This document shows positions 25,901 through 32,728 of a DNA stretch of 64,000 nucleotides, one piece after another. The position numbers and the translations under genes were made by a program. The DNA comes from Streptomyces sp. ISL-43 (GTDB taxonomy: Bacteria > Actinomycetota > Actinomycetes > Streptomycetales > Streptomycetaceae), in NCBI RefSeq assembly GCF_018614195.1, contig NZ_JAGGOT010000052.1:62001-126000 (forward strand), read 5' to 3'. The notes beneath the pieces were generated by a model. That model was not told where the DNA came from. It saw only the letters and a list, made by a program, of their open reading frames with translations, and made no database searches. The stretch's first letter is position 1, and every line of letters starts with the position of its first letter.

Positions 25901-26443
25901 GAGCTTGCTGGGAGCCGTACCGGTCCGGCCGATGAGCACGGTCTCCCAGGACAGCACCGGCTTGTCGTCCTTGAGCTTGACGACGAGCCGGCTGCTCTGC
26001 ACCTGGTCCGTCTTGACCAGCTCGCCCCGCGAGGTGGCCTCGGCGGCCTTGGCGCTCACGGTCGGGGTGGTCGCCACGTCGATCACCGTCGAGGAGGCCG
26101 ACTGGAGTGCGCGGACCCGCCCTTCGCCGTCGGCGAGGACGACCGCGTCGCCGCCGACGACCGGCAGGCCGCGGTAGCTGCGCTCGTAGGCGACCGAGTA
26201 CAGGTCCTGCACCCAGGGGGTGACGAGGCGCCGGTCGTACTGCTGCTCGGGAGAGTTGACCAGGGTGTCGAGGCCGCTGCGCACGGCGGCGTCCGCCGCG
26301 GCGACCGCCCGTTCGGCGGACTTGCTCTGGCCGGGTGCGGGATCCGCCTGCTGCGTGGCGGAGGCCGTGCCGGCCAGCGTGCCCGCGAGGCCCGTGGTCA
26401 GCACCATGGCCGCGATGGCGGCCATCCATCTGGTGGGCTGCAA
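22931..26443 (-). CDS. Secreted dual metallopeptidase: M4 (thermolysin-like) fused to M28 aminopeptidase
   Basis: A 1170-residue secreted protein. Signal peptide 1-30 is followed by an FTP/PepSY propeptide (about 40-200). An M4 domain (210-515) has HEYGH at 332-336, E355 in GEATGD and H428 in NHWF. An Ig-like NEW3-type domain (530-627) follows. An M28 domain (640-910) has the two-zinc set H719-x-D721, D731, E765/E766, D794 and H881, as in S. griseus aminopeptidase. A second Ig-like domain (920-1015) and a C-terminal jelly-roll (1025-1170) complete it. Endo- and aminopeptidase activities in one chain would degrade protein processively. The TTG start at 26443 follows GGAG; ATG 26425 is an alternative. 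Confidence 0.92.
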   Translation of the reverse strand: MQPTRWMAAIAAMVLTTGLAGTLAGTASATQQADPAPGQSKSAERAVAAADAAVRSGLDTLVNSPEQQYDRRLVTPWVQDLYSVAYERSYRGLPVVGGDAVVLADGEGRVRALQSASSTVIDVATTPTVSAKAAEATSRGELVKTDQVQSSRLVVKLKDDKPVLSWETVLIGRTGTAPSKLHVFVDARTGKVVDRFDEVVAGSGNSKWNGPNPLTIDTTASGSTYSLRDPNRTGLSCADYSSGTVFSKSSDSWGTGNPTSKETGCTDLMFAAQKQWDMLSQWLGRNGVNGSGRSFPGKVGLGDLNAYWDGSSVTIGHNQANEWIASVDVVAHEYGHAIDSNTPGGTSGQEAGLGEATGDIFGALTEAYINQPSPYDTPDYLVGEVINLVGSGPIRNMYNPAAVNNDPACYSSSIPGTEVHAAAGPLNHWFYLLAEGTSPGGGKPNSSTCNQSTLTGVGVQNAGKIFYGGMLLKTSSMSYKKYRTATLSSAKSLDPTTCNLFNKTKAAWDAISVPAQSADPTCTPSGQNNDFSLALNPAAGTVQQGASVTTTVATAVSTGTAQQVTLTASGLPAGVTASFDPATVTAGQSSTLTLSASANAAPGPSTVVVKGQGTTLSHTVDYSLTVGGTTPTPGAPNIDVAAVQAHLTQLNTIASQNGGNRRAGSAGYTQSVAYVKGKLQAAGYTVTEQNCTSCTYPSNNLIADWPGGPADQTIMFGSHLDSVSAGPGINDNGSGSATLLENALVLAQKNPTMTKHVRFAWWTDEEQGLNGSEFYVNQLSSTQKSAIKAYYNFDMVGSTNGGYFINNVNSTAAAPLKAYWTSLNLAPEENTEGQGRSDDYSFQQGGIPTSGYAAGASASKTSAQATKWGGTANAAYDPCYHRSCDTTSNISPTVLDRSADGVAYTIWNQAVGGTTPAQDFSISTSPAAGSANPGGSVTSTVNTATVSGAAQNVALSVSGAPAGVTATLSPTSVQSGSSSTLSVQVGAGAAPGTYTLTVTGTGTVSHATTYTLTVGGGGGTCTPRQLIANGGFESGSSPWTATSGVITNQAGQTPHGGSYKAWLDGYGQTHTDSASQSVTIPTGCTTYQLGFYLHIDTDETENTVYDKFTVSVGGQTLETLSNVNAASGYQLKTYNVSQFAGQTVTLKFQGVEDPSLQTSFVVDDVTLQVS

Positions 26444-26549
26444 GAGTCCACTCCGATCGTATGTGGGGGGTGGGGAGGAGAGAGCGGAGTTCTGGCTTTC
26501 GCGGCTGAGTATGGACGTGTCCATGACGAGATCGGGACATCTCTGCGTG

Positions 26550-26567
26550 CATAAGACCGGCGTTATG
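26550..26567. promoter_or_regulatory. Inverted repeat CATAA-N8-TTATG between LysR and peptidase genes
   Basis: An 18-bp dyad in the 157-base divergent region, 33 bases before the LysR start and about 107 bases from the peptidase start. AT-containing dyads in this position are typical LysR-regulator binding sites. The strict T-N11-A form is not met. Confidence 0.4.
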
Positions 26568-26600
26568 GTGTCGTCGCATGACGCTGCGTAAGCTGCCGGA

Positions 26601-27560
26601 ATGCAGCTGGAGTTGAGACATCTGCAAGCCGTCTGCCAGATAGCGGAAACGGGCAGCCTGGGTGGTGCGGCGCGGAGGCTGGGGGTCTCGCAGCCGGCGC
26701 TCTCCGCCCAGCTGCGCAGGATCGAGCGGGTCACCGGCGGCGAACTCTTCGTCCGGGGCCGGCGCGGGGTCGAGCCCACCCCCCTGGGCCAGTTCGTCCT
26801 CGCCAAGGCGCGCCGGGTGCTCAGCGAGATGGACGACCTGGGCGCCGAGACGCGGGCCCGGACGGTGGGCGCCCCGCTGCGCCTGGGCTGCATCCTGCTC
26901 GTGCTGATCGACGGACTGATCGCGCAGCAGGACCTGGTCCTGTCCGGCCGGGAGATCACCGTGGACCTGGAGGACTCGGTGACGGCCCTGGTGCGCATGC
27001 TCGGCGCCGGCCGCTACGACGTCATTGTGTACGGCGAGGTCAACGACCACGAGGTGCCGCTGCCCGCGGGAGTGCTGGCCAGGACCCTGGTCCCCAAGGA
27101 GCCGTTCTGCATCCGGATGTCCGCACGCCACCCGCTGGCCCGGCTGGAGGCGCTGGACCTCGCCGACCTCGCCGGCGACCCGTGGATGACGCTGGTGGAG
27201 GACGACGACGGCGGCCCCGAGGCGCTGATCGAGGCCTGCGCCAAAGCCGGCTTCGCCCCCTCGCTGCGTTACCGGATCACCGACCGCATGATGCAGTACG
27301 ACCTGATCTCCGCCGGCCGCGCCGTCTCCCTCTGCCAGCCCACCGCGCCCGCCGTGGCGGGCACGGTGATCCGCCCCCTGATCGGCGCCCCCATCATGGG
27401 GCGGATCCGCCTCGCCTGGAACCGCTCGACGGTCTCGGCCCGGCAGGCGGACCTCTTCTACCGCTCGGCGGCCTGCGCGTACCTGGCCAACGTGGACAAC
27501 AACCCCTTCCACCGGGCCTGGTGGGACGAGCATCCGGAGGTCCACCCGGCCCTGGACTGA
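26601..27560 (+). CDS. LysR family transcriptional regulator
   Basis: A 319-residue regulator, start MQLELRHLQAVCQIAETGSL. The wHTH is GGAARRLGVSQPALSAQLRRIE, and RGRRGVEPTPLGQFVLAKAR completes the DNA-binding domain. The C-terminal two-lobed effector domain contains VIVYGEVNDHEVPLP and VPKEPFCIRMSARHPLA. It is divergent from the M4/M28 peptidase, so it probably controls that gene. It converges on a TetR gene with 55 bases between. Confidence 0.93.
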   Translation: MQLELRHLQAVCQIAETGSLGGAARRLGVSQPALSAQLRRIERVTGGELFVRGRRGVEPTPLGQFVLAKARRVLSEMDDLGAETRARTVGAPLRLGCILLVLIDGLIAQQDLVLSGREITVDLEDSVTALVRMLGAGRYDVIVYGEVNDHEVPLPAGVLARTLVPKEPFCIRMSARHPLARLEALDLADLAGDPWMTLVEDDDGGPEALIEACAKAGFAPSLRYRITDRMMQYDLISAGRAVSLCQPTAPAVAGTVIRPLIGAPIMGRIRLAWNRSTVSARQADLFYRSAACAYLANVDNNPFHRAWWDEHPEVHPALD

Positions 27561-27615
27561 CCGCACGCCGTCCGGGCCGCCGGCACGGGCTCCCGCGCGG
27601 GGACCCGAGGGGTGA

Positions 27616-28212
27616 TCAGCTGGGCCGGACGAGTGCGGCCACGTGGTCGGTGACCATGTCGAGGATCTCGGCCGCGGCCTTGTCGTCGCCGAGGACGAGG
27701 AAGTTCAGCGTCACCCCGTCCGTCATGGCCGCCAGGTAGCGGGCCAGCACGCTCACCGGAACGCTCAGCTCGAACGGCGTGACCCGGCGCAGCTCCTCGA
27801 TCAGCTCGGCGTAGGTCTCGCAGTACAACTCGTACTGCCGGCGCGCCAGATGCCCGAACTCGGGCTGGCGCAGCGCGTACTGGGTGAGCTCGTAGGTGAG
27901 CATGTGCGCGCCGGGGCTGGCCGCCACGTGGTCCCAGTAGGCCTGGAAGCCCGCCCGGATGGTCTCCCGCAGCGTCGCCTTGGGCTGGATCGCCGCCTTC
28001 ACGATCGTGACGTAGTGGGCGGTGATCGTCTCGATGACCGACTCCAGAAGCGCCTGCTTGGAGTCGAAGCAGTAGTGGAAGACGCTCAGGGACACGCCCG
28101 CCTCGGCGGCGATGGACCGGGTCGTGGTACGCGGCACGCCGTCGCGGGCCATCGCGCGGATCGCCGCCTCCGTCAGCTGCGTACGCCGGTCGGTCAACGG
28201 CATCCGTGCCAT
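27616..28212 (-). CDS. TetR family regulator
   Basis: A 198-residue regulator. The N-terminal HTH is TTTRSIAAEAGVSLSVFHYCFDSKQALLE, of the BetI-like subgroup, and the C-terminal domain contains AAMTDGVTLNFLVLGDDKAA. The start at ATG 28212 is chosen because GAAGGGGGA lies 7 bases upstream; a longer in-frame extension reads through a terminator and is unlikely. No adjacent divergent target gene is present, so its regulon is unknown. Confidence 0.9.
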   Translation of the reverse strand: MARMPLTDRRTQLTEAAIRAMARDGVPRTTTRSIAAEAGVSLSVFHYCFDSKQALLESVIETITAHYVTIVKAAIQPKATLRETIRAGFQAYWDHVAASPGAHMLTYELTQYALRQPEFGHLARRQYELYCETYAELIEELRRVTPFELSVPVSVLARYLAAMTDGVTLNFLVLGDDKAAAEILDMVTDHVAALVRPS

Positions 28213-28242
28213 GTACGGGTCCCCCTTCGCTCTGGTGCCGCC

Positions 28243-28287
28243 CCGAAGGGTGTCCGGGAGCCGGCCGGCTCCCGGACACCCCTTCGG
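28243..28287 (-). terminator. Very long terminator hairpin
   Basis: A 22-bp stem with one bulged C (arms CCGAAGGGTGTCCGGGAGCC and its complement) lies between the discoidin-protein stop and the TetR gene. It separates the two minus-strand genes transcriptionally. Confidence 0.9.
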
Positions 28288-28292
28288 CGCCG

Positions 28293-30377
28293 TCAGCTGC
28301 TGTATACGCCGACTTCGTACAGGGAGTAACCCCATTGGGTGCCGCGTCCCGTTCCGTGGACGCGTACGTACCGGGCCGGGACCCCCGCGAACCGCGCCGT
28401 GTCCAGGCCGCCGTCACCGGTGGTCGTGGACCAGGCCGTCTGCCAGGCCGCCCCGTCCGTGGAGACCTCGACGCGGTACGACTTGCCGTACGCGCGCTCC
28501 CAGTCGAGCGTGACCCGCTTGACCAGGTTCTCGGAACCGAGGTCGAACTGGATCCACTGGTCGTCGCTCCAGTCGCTCGCCCAGCGGCTGCCCTTGTCGC
28601 CGTCCACGGCCTGGCCGGGCGCGTAGCTGACGAACGGGTTCCACTCCGAGGCGCTCGCGGAGGCGGCCGTGCGCGACGCGAGGTTCACTCCGGCCCTGTG
28701 CTGCTCGGAGGAGCCCCAGGTGCGCAGGTAGGACTCGGCGCCCTTGAACAGGTCGTCCACCACGCCCTGCCCGCCGACCAGCCGGATGTCCTCGATCCAG
28801 TCCGGCACCAGGCCGTAGTGCGAGGCGCCGTCGGTGTTGAGGTCCCACGTGCGCTGGCCGGTGGTCTGCTTGTCGATGACGGACCCGCCGTCGGTGCTGC
28901 GGAACGGGTACGTGACCGGGTTCGGCGCGCCCGCGCCGCGCGGGCCGGGCCAGCCGCCGACGCCGTTCATGTCGGTGCCGTAGCCGTAGCCGACGTTGTA
29001 CTTCTCACGCAGCGCGTCCGTCCGCTTGGCCTCCGCGCTGAACCCCTCGGAGCCGCTCATGTACTGGGCGGCGAAACCGCCGAGCTTGTAGAGCCGCTCG
29101 GTCCAGCCGAGGTCCATCCAGCTGTGCGAGGAGATCACGCCCGGGTACGACTCGGACTCGAGGATGTCGAAGGCCTGGCCGGCCGCCTTCACGCTCATGT
29201 GGTCGATCTCGAGCATCATCTTGCGCTTCATCATGCCGCGCACCGCGTAGTCACCGAGCTCGGTGAGCCCTCGGGTGTTGCACTGGGCGCCCGAGGCGTA
29301 CGAGGGCACCGTGACACCGGCCGGCAGCTCCTTCTCCGCCGAGGCCGCCGGGGCCAGGCCGATGGGGTTGTCGTGCTGCGGGCCCGCGCACTGCTCGGTC
29401 TTCCAGAAGGTGCCGGTCGACAGGAACTGCCCGACGTTGATGGCCGTTCCCAGCGCGCCCTCGTCGAAGCGGACCCCGCACAGGGCGTTGTCGAACTTGT
29501 GGCACAGGAACATGCTGCGCACGCCGAGCCCGTACAGCTCGTCGAGGCCGCGGTCGATGTCCTGCTTGCTGCACTGCGAGATGTCCAGGATCTGCTTGCA
29601 GCCGAAGGGCTCGGAGGTCTCGACGCCGAGGACCACGGCCAGCTTGCCCTGCTTGACGACCTCGCGGGCCTGCGCGGAGTCGGTGACGATGCGGAACCAC
29701 CCCTTGCCGGGGCCGCCGTACATCTTGTCGACGAAGGCCTGCATGTCGTAGCTCTTCTTCGCCTCCAGACGGATGGCGGTCATCTCGTCGCAGCTGCGGT
29801 CCTTGAAGAAGTAGACCGAGCAGATCACGCCGTTGGTGACGAGGTCGTTGACGAGGACGCGCTGGCCGCCGCGCCAGGCGCGCTCGATCCAGGCGTAGTA
29901 GTTCTGCTGGTGGGTCAGCGAGTCGTGGGCGGGCCAGTCCTTGAAGGTGGGCCAGCCGTCGGGGTCGTGCTTGCCGTCACCGCCCTTGGTGACGAAGTCG
30001 AAGATCGCCAGGCTGCCGTCGGGGTAGTGCTCGGGGCAGTCCTTGAGCGCGTCGGCCACCCCGAGGTCGGAGAACGGCTTGCCGCAGATCAGCCGGCCGC
30101 CGAAGCCCTCGTTGGACATGATGTGGTCGTGGGCGTCCACGAAGCCCCGTACGTTCCCCTGGGCGTCGGTGCCCTTGAAGGGCTCGCCGGTCACGTTGAT
30201 CTGGGAATCGGGCGCGGGCCTGGCGGAGGGGTTCCACCAGCCGTCGTCGGCGGCGGCGCCCGGGACGGGGCCGAGCGCCATGGCCAGCAGGCCGAAGAGC
30301 ATCGACAGTATCGCGATCGGCCTGGCCGGTCCGCGCCTTCGCTGTGGTGGTGGTTGCGTCTCTCGGCTCATGGCCAC
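28293..30377 (-). CDS. Secreted amidohydrolase-like protein with C-terminal discoidin (F5/8 type C) domain
   Basis: A 694-residue protein with an N-terminal signal (PIAILSMLFGLLAMALGPVP, cleavage after GAAA). It has a metal-dependent hydrolase-like core with FVDAHDHIMSN (H83-x-H85), GKLAVVLGVETSEPFGC, MMLEIDHMS and VISSHSWMD, a set of His residues resembling M19-dipeptidase/amidohydrolase barrels. A galactose-binding discoidin domain at about 555-690 (SDDQWIQFDLGSENLVKRV) probably targets it to cell-surface glycans. The substrate is unknown. GTG 30377 or ATG 30371 may be the start (GAGGAC upstream). Confidence 0.85.
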   Translation of the reverse strand: MAMSRETQPPPQRRRGPARPIAILSMLFGLLAMALGPVPGAAADDGWWNPSARPAPDSQINVTGEPFKGTDAQGNVRGFVDAHDHIMSNEGFGGRLICGKPFSDLGVADALKDCPEHYPDGSLAIFDFVTKGGDGKHDPDGWPTFKDWPAHDSLTHQQNYYAWIERAWRGGQRVLVNDLVTNGVICSVYFFKDRSCDEMTAIRLEAKKSYDMQAFVDKMYGGPGKGWFRIVTDSAQAREVVKQGKLAVVLGVETSEPFGCKQILDISQCSKQDIDRGLDELYGLGVRSMFLCHKFDNALCGVRFDEGALGTAINVGQFLSTGTFWKTEQCAGPQHDNPIGLAPAASAEKELPAGVTVPSYASGAQCNTRGLTELGDYAVRGMMKRKMMLEIDHMSVKAAGQAFDILESESYPGVISSHSWMDLGWTERLYKLGGFAAQYMSGSEGFSAEAKRTDALREKYNVGYGYGTDMNGVGGWPGPRGAGAPNPVTYPFRSTDGGSVIDKQTTGQRTWDLNTDGASHYGLVPDWIEDIRLVGGQGVVDDLFKGAESYLRTWGSSEQHRAGVNLASRTAASASASEWNPFVSYAPGQAVDGDKGSRWASDWSDDQWIQFDLGSENLVKRVTLDWERAYGKSYRVEVSTDGAAWQTAWSTTTGDGGLDTARFAGVPARYVRVHGTGRGTQWGYSLYEVGVYSS

Positions 30378-30545
30378 TGTTCACGTCCTCGGTCGGCACG
30401 GGGCGCGGTCGAGGACACAGTCCACCCGGGGCGTGATCGGCCCTGGCGCCTGGTTGTCATGTCCCGCGCAAGCATTGCGTCGAGAATCGCTACTGCCGGG
30501 TACAGAGTCAAGAGTCCGGGTCAGATGACCTGATGGATCGTCACC

Positions 30546-31240
30546 CTACGCCCCCCGGCCGCCGTCCGGACCTCTTTCGACGCGATGGACGAGACCGGTG
30601 ATCCGCTCGGCGAGCAGGGGCCACAGCGCGCGCGGCAAGTTGTGGCCCATGCCGTCGACCACCAGCAGCTCGGCACCCGGGACGGCCGTGGCCGTCGCGC
30701 GTCCCCCGCTGACGTCGCACATCGGGTCGTCGGCGCCGTGGATCACCAAAGTGGGCACGTCAACGCTCCGGAGCAGCGGCGTCCGGTCTCCCGAGGCGAG
30801 GGAGGCGACGGCCTGGCGGACGACGCCGGGCGGGTCGTAGGACCGGTCGTAGGCGCGCCCGGCGCGCGCGGCCGCCTCGGCCTCGTCGAACGCGAAGCCC
30901 GGGGACCCGGCAGTCCGCGAGATGCGGACCGTCCGGTCCACCACGTCCTGGCGGGTCACGGCCGGCGGACCGCCGAAGGCGCCGAGCATCTCGGGCCGGG
31001 CCTGCCCGACCGAGGTGTCGCCCGTCGTGGACATCACCGAAGGCAGCGACCGGACCCGGCGGGGGTGCTCGATCGCGGCGGTCTGCGCGATCGCACCGCC
31101 CAGCGAGCCGCCGACCAGGTGCGCGCTCTGCCATCCGAGGACGTCGAGCAGGCCGACGGTGTCGGCCGCCATGTCGGACAGCGTGTAGGACGCGGACGAG
31201 GTGTCGCCGGTACGCGCGGTGCCGCGCGAGCGGCCGCGCC
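30546..31240 (-). pseudogene. 5'-truncated alpha/beta hydrolase fragment
   Basis: The frame from about 31216 encodes DTSSASYTLSDMAADTVGLL, HLVGGSLGGAIAQTAA (nucleophile elbow), VIHGADDPMCDVSGG (acid) and VDGMGHNLPRALW (catalytic His). This is the last two-thirds of an alpha/beta hydrolase. The expected N-terminal strands, oxyanion region and start codon are missing. Upstream the same frame merely crosses the 3' end of the AraC gene, whose stop is at 31244. A downstream start could give a core-less protein at best. Probably a remnant. Confidence 0.7.
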
Positions 31241-31243
31241 GGA

Positions 31244-32056
31244 TCAGCGGGCCGTCGCGGAACGGGCGTAGCGCCCCGGGGTGGTGCCCACTATGCGCTT
31301 GAAGTGCCGGGTGAAGTGGGATTGGTCGTAGAAGCCCGCCGCGACCGCCGCCTCGGCCGGCGGCCGGCCGTCGAGGAGCAGCCGGCGGGCCAGGGCGACC
31401 CGGCGCGAGACGACGTACTGGTGCGGGGCGATGCCGAAGGTGCCGCTGAAGGCGCGCACCAGGTGGGCGGGGTGCGCCTGGAGCAGGCCGGCCGCCTCCT
31501 CCAGGGAGACGCCCTCGACCGTCCGTTCGTCGAGGAGCTCGCGCAGGCTCCGGGCGACGCCGGTGCCGGGCGGTGCGGCGGGCGCGTCCGGGAGGATCAG
31601 GCCGGGCCGCAGGAGGGTGCGCAGCCGGTCGCTGATCAGGGCCAGGCGGCTCTCCGCCTCGAACTCGTCGCCCGGGGTCGCCAGGACCTGGTGGAGGTGG
31701 CCGACGCGGCTGCGCAGGACGGGATCGGCGAGATCGGGCCCGTCCACGGCGGCCCCGATGAAACGTTCGTCCAGCTGCGTCGTGTCGAGGTAGAGCACGC
31801 GCTTGCGGAAGCCGTGCGGGGTGGCGGACGAACCGTTGTGCGGGACCCGCGGCGGGAGCAGGCTCACGGTGTCGCGCGGGGTGCCGCGCTCGTGGCGGTC
31901 CAGGTCGTAGCGGATGACTCCGTCGTCGACGATCAGCACGGTCCAGGCGTCGTGGACGTGCATGGGGTAGGCGTGCGCGGTGAAGTGGGCGTGGAAGACC
32001 TCGACCACACCCGCGACTTGGGGGCGCCAGGCGGATACCTCCTGCTGGGGCTTCAC
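31244..32056 (-). CDS. AraC family transcriptional regulator
   Basis: A roughly 270-residue regulator. The N-terminal cupin has HVHDAWTVLIVDDG and LLPPRVPHNG. The C-terminal two-HTH domain has VSLEEAAGLLQAHPAHLVRAF and AAVAAGFYDQSHFTRHFKRIVGTTPGRYA. GTG 32056 gives VKPQQEVSAWRPQ; TTG 32071 is also possible. Neither has a clear ribosome site. It is divergent from a DUF2000 gene 50 bases away, a pairing I recall from other actinobacteria, so it probably regulates that gene. Confidence 0.92.
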   Translation of the reverse strand: MKPQQEVSAWRPQVAGVVEVFHAHFTAHAYPMHVHDAWTVLIVDDGVIRYDLDRHERGTPRDTVSLLPPRVPHNGSSATPHGFRKRVLYLDTTQLDERFIGAAVDGPDLADPVLRSRVGHLHQVLATPGDEFEAESRLALISDRLRTLLRPGLILPDAPAAPPGTGVARSLRELLDERTVEGVSLEEAAGLLQAHPAHLVRAFSGTFGIAPHQYVVSRRVALARRLLLDGRPPAEAAVAAGFYDQSHFTRHFKRIVGTTPGRYARSATAR

Positions 32057-32105
32057 GCAAAGAACGTACAAGATCGAGAAAGGGCGCGCCCGGCAGTCTC
32101 ATGCC

Positions 32106-32585
32106 ATGGACGACGAGAAGAAGAACTGCATCGACGCGGCCGGCGGGGCCGCGCAGGCGGACGTGGACGCGCCCGTCCGCTTCGACACCAAGATCGCGGT
32201 ATTGCTGCGCGACGACCTCGAGACCTGGCAGCGGCTGAACGTGACCGCTTTCCTCGTCAGCGGGCTCGGTACGCGGTCCCCCGAGGTGGTCGGCGATCCG
32301 TACGCGGACGCCGACGGGACCGCCTACCTGCCGATGTTCCGTCAGCCCGTACTGGTCTTCGAGGGTGGGAGGGAAACGGTGACGGCGGCGCACGAGCGGG
32401 CGGTGCGGCGCGGACTGCCGGCCGCGGTGTTCACGTCGGACCTCTTCGCCACGGGCGACGACCGGGCCAACCGGGCGGCCGTGGCGGCGGTGGGCAGGGA
32501 CCGGCTCGACCTGGTCGGGATCGCCGTGTACGGGGCGCGCAACGCGGTGGACAAGGTGCTCAAGGGCGCCCGCATGCACTCCTGA
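32106..32585 (+). CDS. DUF2000 family protein
   Basis: A 159-residue protein. FDTKIAVLLRDDLETWQRLNVTAFLVSGL is the DUF2000 opening, followed by PMFRQPVLVFEGGRETV and DLVGIAVYGARNAVDKVLKGARMHS. The family has a PTH2-like (peptidyl-tRNA hydrolase II) fold but no confirmed function. It is divergent from an AraC regulator. The N-terminal 25 residues are a variable acidic extension. Confidence 0.88.
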   Translation: MDDEKKNCIDAAGGAAQADVDAPVRFDTKIAVLLRDDLETWQRLNVTAFLVSGLGTRSPEVVGDPYADADGTAYLPMFRQPVLVFEGGRETVTAAHERAVRRGLPAAVFTSDLFATGDDRANRAAVAAVGRDRLDLVGIAVYGARNAVDKVLKGARMHS

Positions 32586-32600
32586 ACGCGGTGGCGCGGC

Positions 32601-32641
32601 GGGGGCGCGCGGGGGCGGCGCAGGCCGCGACGCGCCCCCGT
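32601..32641. terminator. Convergent terminator
   Basis: A 10-bp perfect stem CGGGGGCGCG/CGCGCCCCCG with a 21-base loop lies between the DUF2000 stop and the converging kinase gene. Confidence 0.65.
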
Positions 32642-32728
32642 GCGTCGGACCGCGTTCCCGGGCCGCTTCGGCTGACCGGCCCCGGCCCCGGCCCCGGCCC
32701 GGCGGCCGGTACGCAGGGCCTCAGGGCC

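Noticed and set aside
32676..32706. GGCCCC tandem run as a functional repeat
   Set aside because: A short low-complexity GC tract between convergent genes; common in this base composition.
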